A stretch of 64,000 nt of DNA, from NCBI RefSeq assembly GCF_003614185.1, contig NZ_KZ987724.1:478679-542678 (forward strand), given 5' to 3'. Under the pieces are notes generated by a model. It saw only the letters and a list, made by a program, of their open reading frames with translations. It searched no databases and was not told where the DNA came from. Made by a program: the position numbers and the translations under genes. Within the stretch, counting starts at the first letter, position 1, and the number at the start of each line of letters is the position of its first letter. Positions 16,818 to 25,775 of this stretch are shown piece by piece. The DNA comes from Paenibacillus aceti (GTDB taxonomy: Bacteria > Bacillota > Bacilli > Paenibacillales > Paenibacillaceae).

Positions 16818-19109
16818 TTATTCACCGTCCAAATCGGTTTTCGTTCCGGGTACGGTGTGCTGTGAGAACATTTTGCGGTATTGTCCTGGCGTATAGCCCG
16901 TCTCTTTTTTGAACTTGCGGATGAAGTTCGGTGCATCGAGATAGCCGACCTTCTGGATGATCTCCTTGAGCGGATCATTGGTCGTCTTGAGCTGATATTT
17001 GACCTCTTCTTCTCTCTTATGCCACACATACTGGATGAAGTTAAGCCCGACCTTCTCTTTGAAGGTGCGGCTGGCATGGGAAGGCGAGATATCGAATTCG
17101 AACGCTACCGTCTCCAGACTAAGGGCATTGTCCATATAATGCTCATCAATATAAGCGACGATCTGATCAATGATAGACTGCTCTTCCTTGTGGGTATCCT
17201 GCTCAACCTGCTCGCAGATTTGCGAGGCCAGCTTAAGCAGATCGCTCTCCAGCTCATCCAAAGAGTTGCTATAGAGCAGATTAGGAGCTATCTCCTGCAT
17301 CAGATGATGATGACTGCCTAGCTCGGAAGCGGTCTTCAAGATCGTATTCAGCAGATCGAAGCAGATACAGCGGATATATAATGCCGATAGCTCAGAGGGC
17401 TGCAAACCGACGAAGGCGTTATGAATCATCTGCGCCGCTACATCATAGCTGCCCTGCTTCAAGCTCTGTGATAGCTTAATCAGACTATTGGCCGGGATCC
17501 AGAATGTATGATCTGGCGAATCGGACAGCTTATCGAAGTAATTGACCGAGCCTTGTTCCGTGGATACACGTAGATCAAAGGCTGAACAGGCTTCAATATA
17601 AGATTGGTTCAGCTGGCTCAGGCTTGAATAGGCCGTACCGACCCCGATGGTAGGAACGATATCGAAGCTGTCTAGCAGATTGCTGCGCACGGCTTCGGTG
17701 ATCAGCCGCTTATGGGCGAATTCATCGGATGAACCATTAAGATCGAAGTTGATAATCAGCCCGATTTGATCCATCCGTGACAATTCAACTCCATAACCAT
17801 GGGCACCTAGCTCCGGAAATTCAATCTGGGTCAGCAATCCGATAATCTCCTGATGCTCCTGAATACCATTCTGCGTATCTTCATTCCAGCCGATAACCAT
17901 CACGAAGTAATGAGAGCGGTTGAAGTCGAGATCGAAGGCCTCGCGAAGCTCAGGCGTAAGGTCCTGGGAGTTACCATATTTAAGCAGCATGGACAGAAAA
18001 TGATGTCGTGCGAACGGTTCCTGCAGGTCGACCCGCGAGGAGTATTCCTGCAGCAGAGTGCGGATGCTCTCCAATTCATTACCGGCAGTGGTGCCGCTTA
18101 GATTCGAACCGGATTTGGAGGCGGCAAACTCCACCAGCATGGAAATCGGCTGATATTGCATTCTGGCCAGTACGAGCGCGATCGCTATACCGACAATGAC
18201 AACGATGGAGAACAGAATGATCATGAAGCTGCGTATATGCAGGACACTGCTGAAGAACTGTGAGCTCGGCATGATCGTGACATAGGTCCAGCCATTGGAC
18301 TGGGATTTGACGGCGACGATGGAGTGAGCCTCACCGTTAATAACGCGGTCCTCGATACCTGGCTTAAGATCAGCGAATAGCGATTTGGTTTCAACCGTGC
18401 TTAACGCTTCACCCTGACGGTTGTCCACCAGAATATGTCCCTCATTATCGAGGATATAGGTCTGTCCCTTGTAGCTCCCCAGGATCGAATCGACCAGGCT
18501 GGTCAGCTCGGATTCATTGATCAAATACATGATCGTGGCATGGGGGTTGGGACTGTTGGGTGTAATCGGAACCAAGTAAGCCAGCATCGATTTCTCCACT
18601 CCGGAGGGGTTGCTGACGATGTCTGACGGTCGTATCGCAGGGTATTTGGCTGAATTCAAATCATGAAAAAGGGCATTCTCATCCCATGTTTTAAAGCGAA
18701 GATTATTCGTGAACACATTGATATTATTCAGGCCCTTACTGGAGTAGATTTTATCGTCCTTGTGAAAGTACAGATAAATCTCGCCGATGATGGAGCTGGT
18801 GGCCCTGTATTGGTCGAGAGCCTGGATAGACTCGGAGCTGTAGATTGGATCGTGAACCTGATAGTACGTAAGTCTTCGGTCGTAAGAGATGCGGGTAGCG
18901 ATTTCATTAAGCTCCTTCATCCGGCCGTCGATCACTACTTTGGCTTGCGTTAATTGGGCGAGGCGTGACTGTTCGATCTCTGTCTGCAGACTAGTGATAG
19001 CGTTTTTATAAATCAGCACGCTCATGAACACTAAAGGAATAATCAGAATGAATAGATAAGACCAGATATACTTCAGAAATAATTTGGACTTGAAGTAGTT
19101 CAGTTTCAA
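16818..19109 (-). CDS. Membrane-anchored AraC-family regulator with extracytoplasmic sensor
   Basis: A 763-residue protein with a helix near residues 12-32, an extracellular region of about 270 residues resembling a Cache-type sensor, a second helix near residues 300-320 (MIILFSIVVIVGIAIALVLA), a cytoplasmic linker, and a C-terminal AraC double helix-turn-helix (last 100 residues, with FDISPSHASRTFKEKVG and VGYLDAPNFIRKFKKETGY). This is the YesN-like one-component layout common in Paenibacillus next to sugar importers. The start is a TTG with GGGGG about 8 bases upstream. It is convergent with the importer operon and divergent from the fucosidase operon, so it probably senses an external glycan and activates one or both. 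Confidence 0.9.
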   Translation of the reverse strand: MKLNYFKSKLFLKYIWSYLFILIIPLVFMSVLIYKNAITSLQTEIEQSRLAQLTQAKVVIDGRMKELNEIATRISYDRRLTYYQVHDPIYSSESIQALDQYRATSSIIGEIYLYFHKDDKIYSSKGLNNINVFTNNLRFKTWDENALFHDLNSAKYPAIRPSDIVSNPSGVEKSMLAYLVPITPNSPNPHATIMYLINESELTSLVDSILGSYKGQTYILDNEGHILVDNRQGEALSTVETKSLFADLKPGIEDRVINGEAHSIVAVKSQSNGWTYVTIMPSSQFFSSVLHIRSFMIILFSIVVIVGIAIALVLARMQYQPISMLVEFAASKSGSNLSGTTAGNELESIRTLLQEYSSRVDLQEPFARHHFLSMLLKYGNSQDLTPELREAFDLDFNRSHYFVMVIGWNEDTQNGIQEHQEIIGLLTQIEFPELGAHGYGVELSRMDQIGLIINFDLNGSSDEFAHKRLITEAVRSNLLDSFDIVPTIGVGTAYSSLSQLNQSYIEACSAFDLRVSTEQGSVNYFDKLSDSPDHTFWIPANSLIKLSQSLKQGSYDVAAQMIHNAFVGLQPSELSALYIRCICFDLLNTILKTASELGSHHHLMQEIAPNLLYSNSLDELESDLLKLASQICEQVEQDTHKEEQSIIDQIVAYIDEHYMDNALSLETVAFEFDISPSHASRTFKEKVGLNFIQYVWHKREEEVKYQLKTTNDPLKEIIQKVGYLDAPNFIRKFKKETGYTPGQYRKMFSQHTVPGTKTDLDGE

Positions 19110-19284
19110 AATTCTGCCCCCTAGTAAGATGTCATTCTCTCTTTTATTTTTAATGATACCAACAAAACGGAGATTTAGACATAGATATAGACAAGATTTA
19201 CAGGCGGAATGAAGGTGGACAAAATTTAATTTTCTGACAAGAATCTATCTTTTGGCAGGAGAGCCTATATATCGGAGGGAAGAC

Positions 19285-20679
19285 ATGAGTGAGAATAAAT
19301 GGATAGATGACGAGCTGGAATCCGTGGTGGAACAAGGGGTGCATAATTACAGCAGTGAGGAGCATTGGGTCAAGCCGGAAGATCCGCTGCTGCTGGAGCG
19401 TCTGGAGTGGTTCAAGGATCAGAAGCTCGGACTGATGATGCACTGGGGCCCCTATTCCCAGCTTGGCCTTGTGGAATCTTGGGCGCTGAGTGATGTGGAC
19501 GAGGAATGGTCACGGAATGAGATCGATTGGGATATCGATGCGGAAGAGCTGAAGCGGCAGTATTTTAATCTGAACAAGACGTTCAACCCGCTGCGCTTCC
19601 AACCGGATCTATGGGCGGACCTGGCCGCCAGCAACGGATTCAAATATCTGAACTTCACGACCAAGCATCATGACGGATTCTGTATGTGGGATACGAAGAC
19701 GACGGATTATCGGATCACAGGCCCGGATTGCCCGTTCCATACGCATAAATATGCCGATATCACGAAGCAGCTGTTCGATGCCTTCCGCGCCAGAGGGCTG
19801 GGCATTTCCGCATACTTCTCCAAGGCGGACTGGCATACGCCTTATTACTGGGCGCCAGGGATGCGGCCGGGAACGACGACATCGCGGGGGCCGACCTATG
19901 ATCCGAAGCAATATCCTTGGCTGTGGGAACAATTCGTTAAATTCACCCATGAGCAGATTATGGAGCTGATGACGAACTATGGCCGAATCGATGTGCTATG
20001 GCTGGATGCTGGTTGGGTCAATGACTATCGTGATCAGAACATCAGACTCGGTGAAGTGGTCGAGAGGGCCCGGGAAATCCAGCCTTGGCTGCTATCAGCA
20101 GACCGTACGGTCGGAGGTCCTTATGAGAATCTGATCACGCCGGAGCAGACGCTGCCGGATCGAGCGCTGCATGTGCCGTGGGAGAGCTGTATTACGATGG
20201 GCTCGGCATTCTCATTTCGCTATGAGGACAATTATAAATCGGTGCGCCAGCTGATCCATCTGCTGGTGGAGATCGTGGCCAAGGGCGGCAATCTGGCCTT
20301 GAACGTCGGCCCTCAACCGGACGGCCGGATTTCGAAGACAGCGATTTCCCGGATTCAAGGAATGGGAGAATGGTTGAAGGTGCATGGTGAAGCGATTTAT
20401 GGAACGAGGATTTGCGAGCCTTACTCGGTCGGAAACATCCAGTTTACACAAAAGGATGACAAGGTCTACGCCTTCTATCTGTACAAGAGTGAGCAGGAGA
20501 ATGTACCGCAGGAACTGATTCTTCCACTGCAGAGAGAGATCAGCCTCAGCCGGATCGACTTGATCGGCGGCAGTGACGCGCTGGAATACCGCCGGACGGA
20601 GCAGGGAATCGTGGTCCGGCTGCCAGAGGCGGAGACCGGGGGCAAGGCCCCGATCGCTCATGTATTTCGGATTCAATAA
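19285..20679 (+). CDS. Alpha-L-fucosidase, GH29 (first of two)
   Basis: A 464-residue cytoplasmic glycoside hydrolase with no signal peptide. The GH29 barrel is recognised from MMHWGPYS near the start, TTKHHDGFCMWDTK (about residues 125-139) and RIDVLWLDAGW, whose Asp (about residue 241) is the expected nucleophile for retaining cleavage of alpha-L-fucosides. It lacks a clear C-terminal carbohydrate-binding domain beyond a short beta region. The frame is open from 19252, but CGGAGGG sits 5-6 bases before the ATG at 19285. It opens a five-gene operon. The paralogue downstream is clearly divergent, so the two probably act on different fucose linkages. Confidence 0.92.
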   Translation: MSENKWIDDELESVVEQGVHNYSSEEHWVKPEDPLLLERLEWFKDQKLGLMMHWGPYSQLGLVESWALSDVDEEWSRNEIDWDIDAEELKRQYFNLNKTFNPLRFQPDLWADLAASNGFKYLNFTTKHHDGFCMWDTKTTDYRITGPDCPFHTHKYADITKQLFDAFRARGLGISAYFSKADWHTPYYWAPGMRPGTTTSRGPTYDPKQYPWLWEQFVKFTHEQIMELMTNYGRIDVLWLDAGWVNDYRDQNIRLGEVVERAREIQPWLLSADRTVGGPYENLITPEQTLPDRALHVPWESCITMGSAFSFRYEDNYKSVRQLIHLLVEIVAKGGNLALNVGPQPDGRISKTAISRIQGMGEWLKVHGEAIYGTRICEPYSVGNIQFTQKDDKVYAFYLYKSEQENVPQELILPLQREISLSRIDLIGGSDALEYRRTEQGIVVRLPEAETGGKAPIAHVFRIQ

Positions 20680-20750
20680 TAGATGACGGAGCAACAGGTG
20701 ATAGATCGACTCTATTTTAGCAAAATGGAAATGGAAGGGTGTTGAGCAGA

Positions 20751-22037
20751 ATGCAGCAATGGTTTGAGGAAGCGAAGCTGGGTATTTTTATACACTATGG
20801 CATTTATGCAGTAGACGGAGTTTCGGAATCATGGTCCTTTTATAATGGCAGGATGTCCTATGAGCAGTACATGAAGCAATTGGATGGATTTACGGCGTCG
20901 CGATTCGATGCGGATGAGTGGGCCGACCTGATCGAGAAGTCCGGGGCCAAATATGCGGTGCTGACGACGAAGCATCATGATGGGGTGGCGCTCTGGGATA
21001 CGAAGTACAGCGATTTGAATGTCGTGAAGAAGACCCCGGCCGGGCGTGATCTGATCAAGGAATATGCTGAAGCAATCACCAAAAGAGGCATCCGCCTGGG
21101 GATGTACTACTCGCTGATCGACTGGTCGCATCCGGACTATCCGAGCGTATATGAAGGCGGCAAGGTGCCGGAGGATCTGAGCAAGGTTAATCGCTTCTCA
21201 AGCCCGTTGGACGGGGTTCAGGATGAAGAGAAATGGCAGAGATTCCTGGAGTTTAACAATAATCAGCTGCGCGAAATTCTGACTAATTACGGCAAGGTGG
21301 ATCTGCTCTGGTTCGATGGGGATTGGGAGCGGAGCGCGGAGCAATGGAATCTGCCGGAGTTCAAGCATTATCTGCAGTCTTTTAACCCCGATCTGATCAT
21401 TAATTCACGGCTTCAAGGCCATGGTGACTATAAAACACCGGAGCAAGGGCTGCCGATTACGAGACCGGAAGGTCCGTGGGAGTTCTGTACGACGATCAAT
21501 AGCTCTTGGGGTTATGTGCCGAGGGATAATCATTATAAATCACTGAATCAGATTATCCGTATGTTCTGTGATTGCATCTCTATGGGCGGGAATATGCTGC
21601 TGGACATCGGCCCTAGAGAGGATGGAACGATCGACCAGAGACAGGTCGATATTCTGCTTGGGCTCGGCGATTGGATTCACACCCATGAAGAAGCGGTATA
21701 TGGGACGCAGGAAGGGATTATGACCAGGTACTATCTTGGGGGAAGCACGCTGTCCAAGGACAAGAAGACGCTGTATCTCTTCGTATATGATACTCCGAAG
21801 GAGAGTATATGTCTCAAGGGGCTCTGCAATCCGATCAAGAAAATTACGGTGCTGCATTCAGGCAAAGAGCTGACCTATGACATTCACGGCGGCGTTCCTT
21901 GGTTCAATATCCCGGGTACGACCTGGATCCATCTGACGCCTGAAGATACGCATGAGCAGGTCACGGTGCTTAAGCTGGAATTTGACGAGGAAGTGGAGAT
22001 GTACGGGGGCTCCGGGGCCGTTGTTACCCATAATTGA
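20751..22037 (+). CDS. Alpha-L-fucosidase, GH29 (second of two)
   Basis: A second GH29 enzyme of 428 residues, also without signal peptide. Motifs: LGIFIHYGIYAVDGVSESW at the N-terminus, TTKHHDGVALWDTK (about residues 72-85) and KVDLLWFDGDW, with the nucleophile Asp at about residue 189. The C-terminal 120 residues form a beta-rich domain typical of the family. GTG 20739, TTG 20742 and ATG 20751 are in frame; the ATG is preferred, with GGAAGGG about 11 bases before it. It follows the first fucosidase by 71 bases. Sequence divergence from its neighbour argues against a recent tandem duplication. Confidence 0.92.
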   Translation: MQQWFEEAKLGIFIHYGIYAVDGVSESWSFYNGRMSYEQYMKQLDGFTASRFDADEWADLIEKSGAKYAVLTTKHHDGVALWDTKYSDLNVVKKTPAGRDLIKEYAEAITKRGIRLGMYYSLIDWSHPDYPSVYEGGKVPEDLSKVNRFSSPLDGVQDEEKWQRFLEFNNNQLREILTNYGKVDLLWFDGDWERSAEQWNLPEFKHYLQSFNPDLIINSRLQGHGDYKTPEQGLPITRPEGPWEFCTTINSSWGYVPRDNHYKSLNQIIRMFCDCISMGGNMLLDIGPREDGTIDQRQVDILLGLGDWIHTHEEAVYGTQEGIMTRYYLGGSTLSKDKKTLYLFVYDTPKESICLKGLCNPIKKITVLHSGKELTYDIHGGVPWFNIPGTTWIHLTPEDTHEQVTVLKLEFDEEVEMYGGSGAVVTHN

Positions 22038-22100
22038 TCGTCAGTGGTCTGTGGCATAAATAGCATAATTATAAATTAACCTACGTTCGGAGGAGACAAC

Positions 22101-23123
22101 ATGAATCTGAGTGGAGTACCGGAGCCGAGAATCGAGTATAACCCGAAGCATTATATTTGCCGCCGTGCGGCGGGACCGCTCGTGCTGGACGGCCGACTTG
22201 ACAAGCCCTTCTGGCAAGGGGCGGAATGGACGGAGGATTTCGTAGATATCGAGGGCGATCTCCGTCCGAGACCCGCCAAGCAGACCCGCGTCAAGATGCT
22301 CTGGGACGATGAATATTTCTATTTTGGAGCGGAGCTGATTGAGGATCAGATTTGGGCGACGCTGACAGAGCGTGATTCGGTTATTTTCTATGATAATGAT
22401 TTTGAGATATTCATCGATCCCGACGGCGATACGCATCAATACTATGAATTCGAGATGAATGCCCTGAACACGGTATGGGATCTGCTGCTCGTCAAGCCTT
22501 ACCGCGATGGAGGGCCGCCGGTGAACGGCTGGGATATCAGCGGTCTGAAGACGGCGGTTCATATCGATGGAGAGCTGAATTGCCCCGATGCTGAGAACCG
22601 GAAGTGGAGCGTAGAGGTGGCGATCCCTTGGAAAATCCTGAAGGAATGCGCGCCGGAGGTGCGCTCGCCACTTGCAGGTGAGTTCTGGCGGGTGAACTTC
22701 TCTCGCGTCGAGTGGCGCACCGAGGTGAAGGACGGCAAGTACAGCAAGGTGATTAACCCGGATACAGGCCAGCCGTATCCAGAGGACAATTGGGTATGGT
22801 CGCCGATGGGAATTATCAATATGCATTATCCCGAGCTGTGGGGATATGTCGTATTTGCGGATGCCAACGGGCCGGATACTTTTACCTTGCCGCAGGATGA
22901 GCTTATCAAGTGGGAGCTGCGGAAGCTGTATTATCGCCAGCGCAATTATTTTGAGAGCAACGGTCAATTTACTCAGGATGTAGAGGTGCTGCTGGGCGGG
23001 GAGAAGCTCGGGATCACGCCGACGATGGAGACGACGCGAAGCCTGTTCCAGATCACGGCTCCATCAGCGGACGGAACTGCTATGTATTGCATTCGTGAAG
23101 ACGGAAAACTGTGGAAGGAGTGA
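22101..23123 (+). CDS. CBM9-like carbohydrate-binding protein
   Basis: A 340-residue protein resembling the stand-alone CBM9-like (DOMON-related) family often found in glycan-degradation loci of Bacteroidetes and Paenibacilli. The characteristic start is PLVLDGRLDKPFWQGAEW, then a KMLWDDEYFYFGAEL strand, a YDNDFEIFIDPDGD block and WSVEVAIPW. Unlike the xylanase-attached CBM9 modules it has no signal peptide and no fused enzyme, so it should be cytoplasmic. Whether it binds sugar or has an unrecognised catalytic function is unknown. GGAGGAG precedes the ATG. It lies 63 bases after the second fucosidase and 9 bases before the transglutaminase-like gene. Confidence 0.82.
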   Translation: MNLSGVPEPRIEYNPKHYICRRAAGPLVLDGRLDKPFWQGAEWTEDFVDIEGDLRPRPAKQTRVKMLWDDEYFYFGAELIEDQIWATLTERDSVIFYDNDFEIFIDPDGDTHQYYEFEMNALNTVWDLLLVKPYRDGGPPVNGWDISGLKTAVHIDGELNCPDAENRKWSVEVAIPWKILKECAPEVRSPLAGEFWRVNFSRVEWRTEVKDGKYSKVINPDTGQPYPEDNWVWSPMGIINMHYPELWGYVVFADANGPDTFTLPQDELIKWELRKLYYRQRNYFESNGQFTQDVEVLLGGEKLGITPTMETTRSLFQITAPSADGTAMYCIREDGKLWKE

Positions 23124-23132
23124 GCGGAGAAG

Positions 23133-25775
23133 ATGACTAACAACAAGGTACTCTCATTGGATTCTAAGACGATGGAATTGATCGATCGCAAGCTGCGCGT
23201 CAAGCGGGAGATGGCCCGCGCCAAGGAGCATGAGCTATTCGATGTGTTCGAACAGGATTTGACAGAGGAGGAGACCTGGGCGCTTAAATATCTCTATACT
23301 TATATGTCAGTTAATGATATGGCCGATTACGATAGCGACTTATTTCTCAGCTATGTGCGCAAGTCGCTGGAAATCCGCAAGAAAATGCCTTGGGGAAGTC
23401 GGGTGCCGGATCATTTATTCCTCCATTTCGTATTACCTTACCGGGTAAATACAGAGAATATCGAGGATTCCCGTGGCATTCTGCATCAGGAGCTGTTCGA
23501 GCGCACGAAGTCGCTCTCCATGGCTGATGTGATTCTGGAGACGAATTACTGGTGTCACGAGAAGGCGACCTATATTGGCAGCGACTTGCGGACCATCGCT
23601 CCGTTGTCGTTGATTCGGAATGCGCGCGGACGCTGCGGTGAGGAATCGACGCTAGCTGTGGCGGCCTTACGCAGTATTGGCATCCCGGCCCGCCAGGTGT
23701 ATACGCCGCGCTGGGCGCATTGCGATAGTAACCATGCCTGGGTAGAGGCCTGGGCTGATGGTACCTGGTACTATATCGGCGCATGCGAGCCGGAGGCCCG
23801 CTTGAATCAGGGCTGGTTCAGCCCGCCGGCACGCAGAGCGATGCTGATCAACACTCGAATTTATGCCGATTATCCGGGGCCAGAGGATATTACGCTGGCG
23901 GACGAATGGTTTACGGAAATTAATTTGCTTGAAAATTACGCTCCTGCGCGGGTGATTACCGTCTCTGTCAAGGATGGGGAAGGCCAACCTGTCAGCGGGG
24001 CTAAGGTGCGCTTTGAACTTTATAATACGGCTGAATTTTATCCGATTGCCACGATCCCGACGAATGAACAGGGAGAAGCCGTCTTCAAGACAGGTCTTGG
24101 CGATTTGTTGGTCCGTGTAGTGAAGGATGGTCAGTGGGGCGAGGGGAAAATAACGGTGGCGGACAATGATCGCTTCGAAATTGTCCTGGATCAGACGGAA
24201 CAGCCGAGCGGAACGCAGGATCTGGATATGGTCCCGCCGCCAGAACGCGAGGGCGAAGCAGTTGCTCCATTGAGCGAGGAAAGTGTGGAGCGTCATAATC
24301 GCCGTCTGGAGGCAGGCACGAAGATCCGCACCTCTTTCGAGGATACGTTCTTGAACGAAACGGCTGCCTCAGAGCTGGCTGCTGAAGTCGGACTGCCTGC
24401 GGATCGGGTATGGAATATGCTGCAGAAGGCGCGTGGCAATAGCCATGAGATCGCTGCATTCTTGCGCGAGCAATCGAGAGAGCATGGGGAGTGGTCGCTG
24501 CGCCTGCTTGAGAGCCTGAATGAGAAGGATCTGGTCGATACGTTCCGGGATACGCTGGTTGATCATTTGCATGGAGCGTTGGCTCTGAAGGGAGATCTTC
24601 CGGAGGATGTATTTGCTCAATATCTACTGTGTCCGCGTGTATTGTATGAGATGATCGTGCCGTACAGACGTTTCTTCCAGGAAGCATTCACCGAGGAAGA
24701 AGTGGCGAAGTTCAAGGCTGATCCGGCCGTGCTTGCTAGCAAGCTGGACGAGAACTACAGCCGGCGGGAGGATTTGCCGAACCTGAAGGGGAAAGGCAAT
24801 CCAGTAGGCACATATAAGCTTATGGCAGGCGATCCGGTATCACTGGATATTCTGTTCGTCGCGATTTGCCGCAGCTGGGGCATTCCGGCGCGGATGCATC
24901 CAAGTGAATTGAAGCCGCAATATATGGCCGACGGCGGTTGGGTCGATGCTGTGCTGGATGCATCTGTACCTTGCGAGGAAGCCGAAGCCGCTAAGGCTTG
25001 GGGCAATATCCGGCTGCTTAAGGATGCCCAGGCTCCTGCTGACGCCCCGGCGGCTTCTTACTTCGAGAACTTCTCATTTGCCCGGCTGGAGCATGGAGTG
25101 TATAAGACGCTGATCTTCTCGGAGGGTCAACAAGATGTGTACGATCAGCTGTTCGAAGTGGAGCCAGGTTCATACCGATTGACCACGGGCGTTCGTCTGA
25201 AGGATGGAACGGTGCAGGTACGTTTCACTTATTTCCAGGTTCGTGCTGGGGAACAGACGGATGTGGTATTAACCTTCCGGCATGAGGAGCATGAAATTCC
25301 GGTGCTGGGAACTATGGATCGGCAAGTTCCGCTCACGACACTGGATGGCGCAAGCTGCAAGCTGGATAAACTGATTGGGGATAGCGGCGCGATTGTCGCC
25401 TGGATTGAACCGGAGCGTGAACCAACCAAGCATCTGTTCCGTGAAATTGGCGAACTGACGGAAGCATTTGCCGAACTGGCGGCTCCGATAGTATTGATCA
25501 TCGGGGATGCGGAGTGGACCGCGTCCTTTGATACGGCCCATTATCCGAAATTGCCTGGAACTACTGTATTTGCTCGTGATGCTTCATATGCAGCTTTGCT
25601 GGATGTCATCTCGCAGTCCTCGGCTCATGATGCTGGTTATCCGCATCTGTTCGTGTTGGATGGCGCCGATCAGATCCGCTACATGACTTCAGGATATAAG
25701 CTTGGTACTGGAAAGGAATCACTCCAAGTATTATCGGCTGTCAGACAGAAGTCCAAGGATCGGAGTGAAGTATAA
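23133..25775 (+). CDS. Multidomain transglutaminase-like protein (PNGase-like signature)
   Basis: An 880-residue cytoplasmic protein. Residues about 90-250 form a transglutaminase-fold domain with GRCGEES (Cys168) and SNHAWVEAW (His201), followed by WYYIGACEPE where transglutaminases and peptide N-glycanases carry the third, acidic residue; here Gly216 seems to stand at the Asp position. Residues 270-355 look like an Ig-like, carboxypeptidase-regulatory-type domain (VSVKDGEGQPVSGAKVRF). Residues about 465-630 echo the first domain without its Cys (WGIPARMHP, GGWVDAVLD). Residues about 730-870 resemble a thioredoxin-like fold lacking CxxC. It sits between the CBM9-like and GH18 genes, almost touching both. 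Amide hydrolysis on glycopeptides is inference only; the function is unknown. Confidence 0.8.
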   Translation: MTNNKVLSLDSKTMELIDRKLRVKREMARAKEHELFDVFEQDLTEEETWALKYLYTYMSVNDMADYDSDLFLSYVRKSLEIRKKMPWGSRVPDHLFLHFVLPYRVNTENIEDSRGILHQELFERTKSLSMADVILETNYWCHEKATYIGSDLRTIAPLSLIRNARGRCGEESTLAVAALRSIGIPARQVYTPRWAHCDSNHAWVEAWADGTWYYIGACEPEARLNQGWFSPPARRAMLINTRIYADYPGPEDITLADEWFTEINLLENYAPARVITVSVKDGEGQPVSGAKVRFELYNTAEFYPIATIPTNEQGEAVFKTGLGDLLVRVVKDGQWGEGKITVADNDRFEIVLDQTEQPSGTQDLDMVPPPEREGEAVAPLSEESVERHNRRLEAGTKIRTSFEDTFLNETAASELAAEVGLPADRVWNMLQKARGNSHEIAAFLREQSREHGEWSLRLLESLNEKDLVDTFRDTLVDHLHGALALKGDLPEDVFAQYLLCPRVLYEMIVPYRRFFQEAFTEEEVAKFKADPAVLASKLDENYSRREDLPNLKGKGNPVGTYKLMAGDPVSLDILFVAICRSWGIPARMHPSELKPQYMADGGWVDAVLDASVPCEEAEAAKAWGNIRLLKDAQAPADAPAASYFENFSFARLEHGVYKTLIFSEGQQDVYDQLFEVEPGSYRLTTGVRLKDGTVQVRFTYFQVRAGEQTDVVLTFRHEEHEIPVLGTMDRQVPLTTLDGASCKLDKLIGDSGAIVAWIEPEREPTKHLFREIGELTEAFAELAAPIVLIIGDAEWTASFDTAHYPKLPGTTVFARDASYAALLDVISQSSAHDAGYPHLFVLDGADQIRYMTSGYKLGTGKESLQVLSAVRQKSKDRSEV

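Noticed and set aside
15671-17077. Long open frame (468 codons) on the minus strand
   Set aside because: It is antisense to the binding-lipoprotein gene and runs on into the AraC gene in another frame; composition is unlike a protein (clustered Arg, Leu, Ile) and it has no ribosome site.
20739-20750. GTG or TTG as start of the second fucosidase
   Set aside because: The ATG at 20751 has a better-spaced GGAAGGG and the family's usual N-terminus; the earlier codons only add three or four residues.
22041-22967. Minus-strand open frame of 308 codons
   Set aside because: It mirrors the codon structure of the CBM9-like gene on the other strand; no family features.
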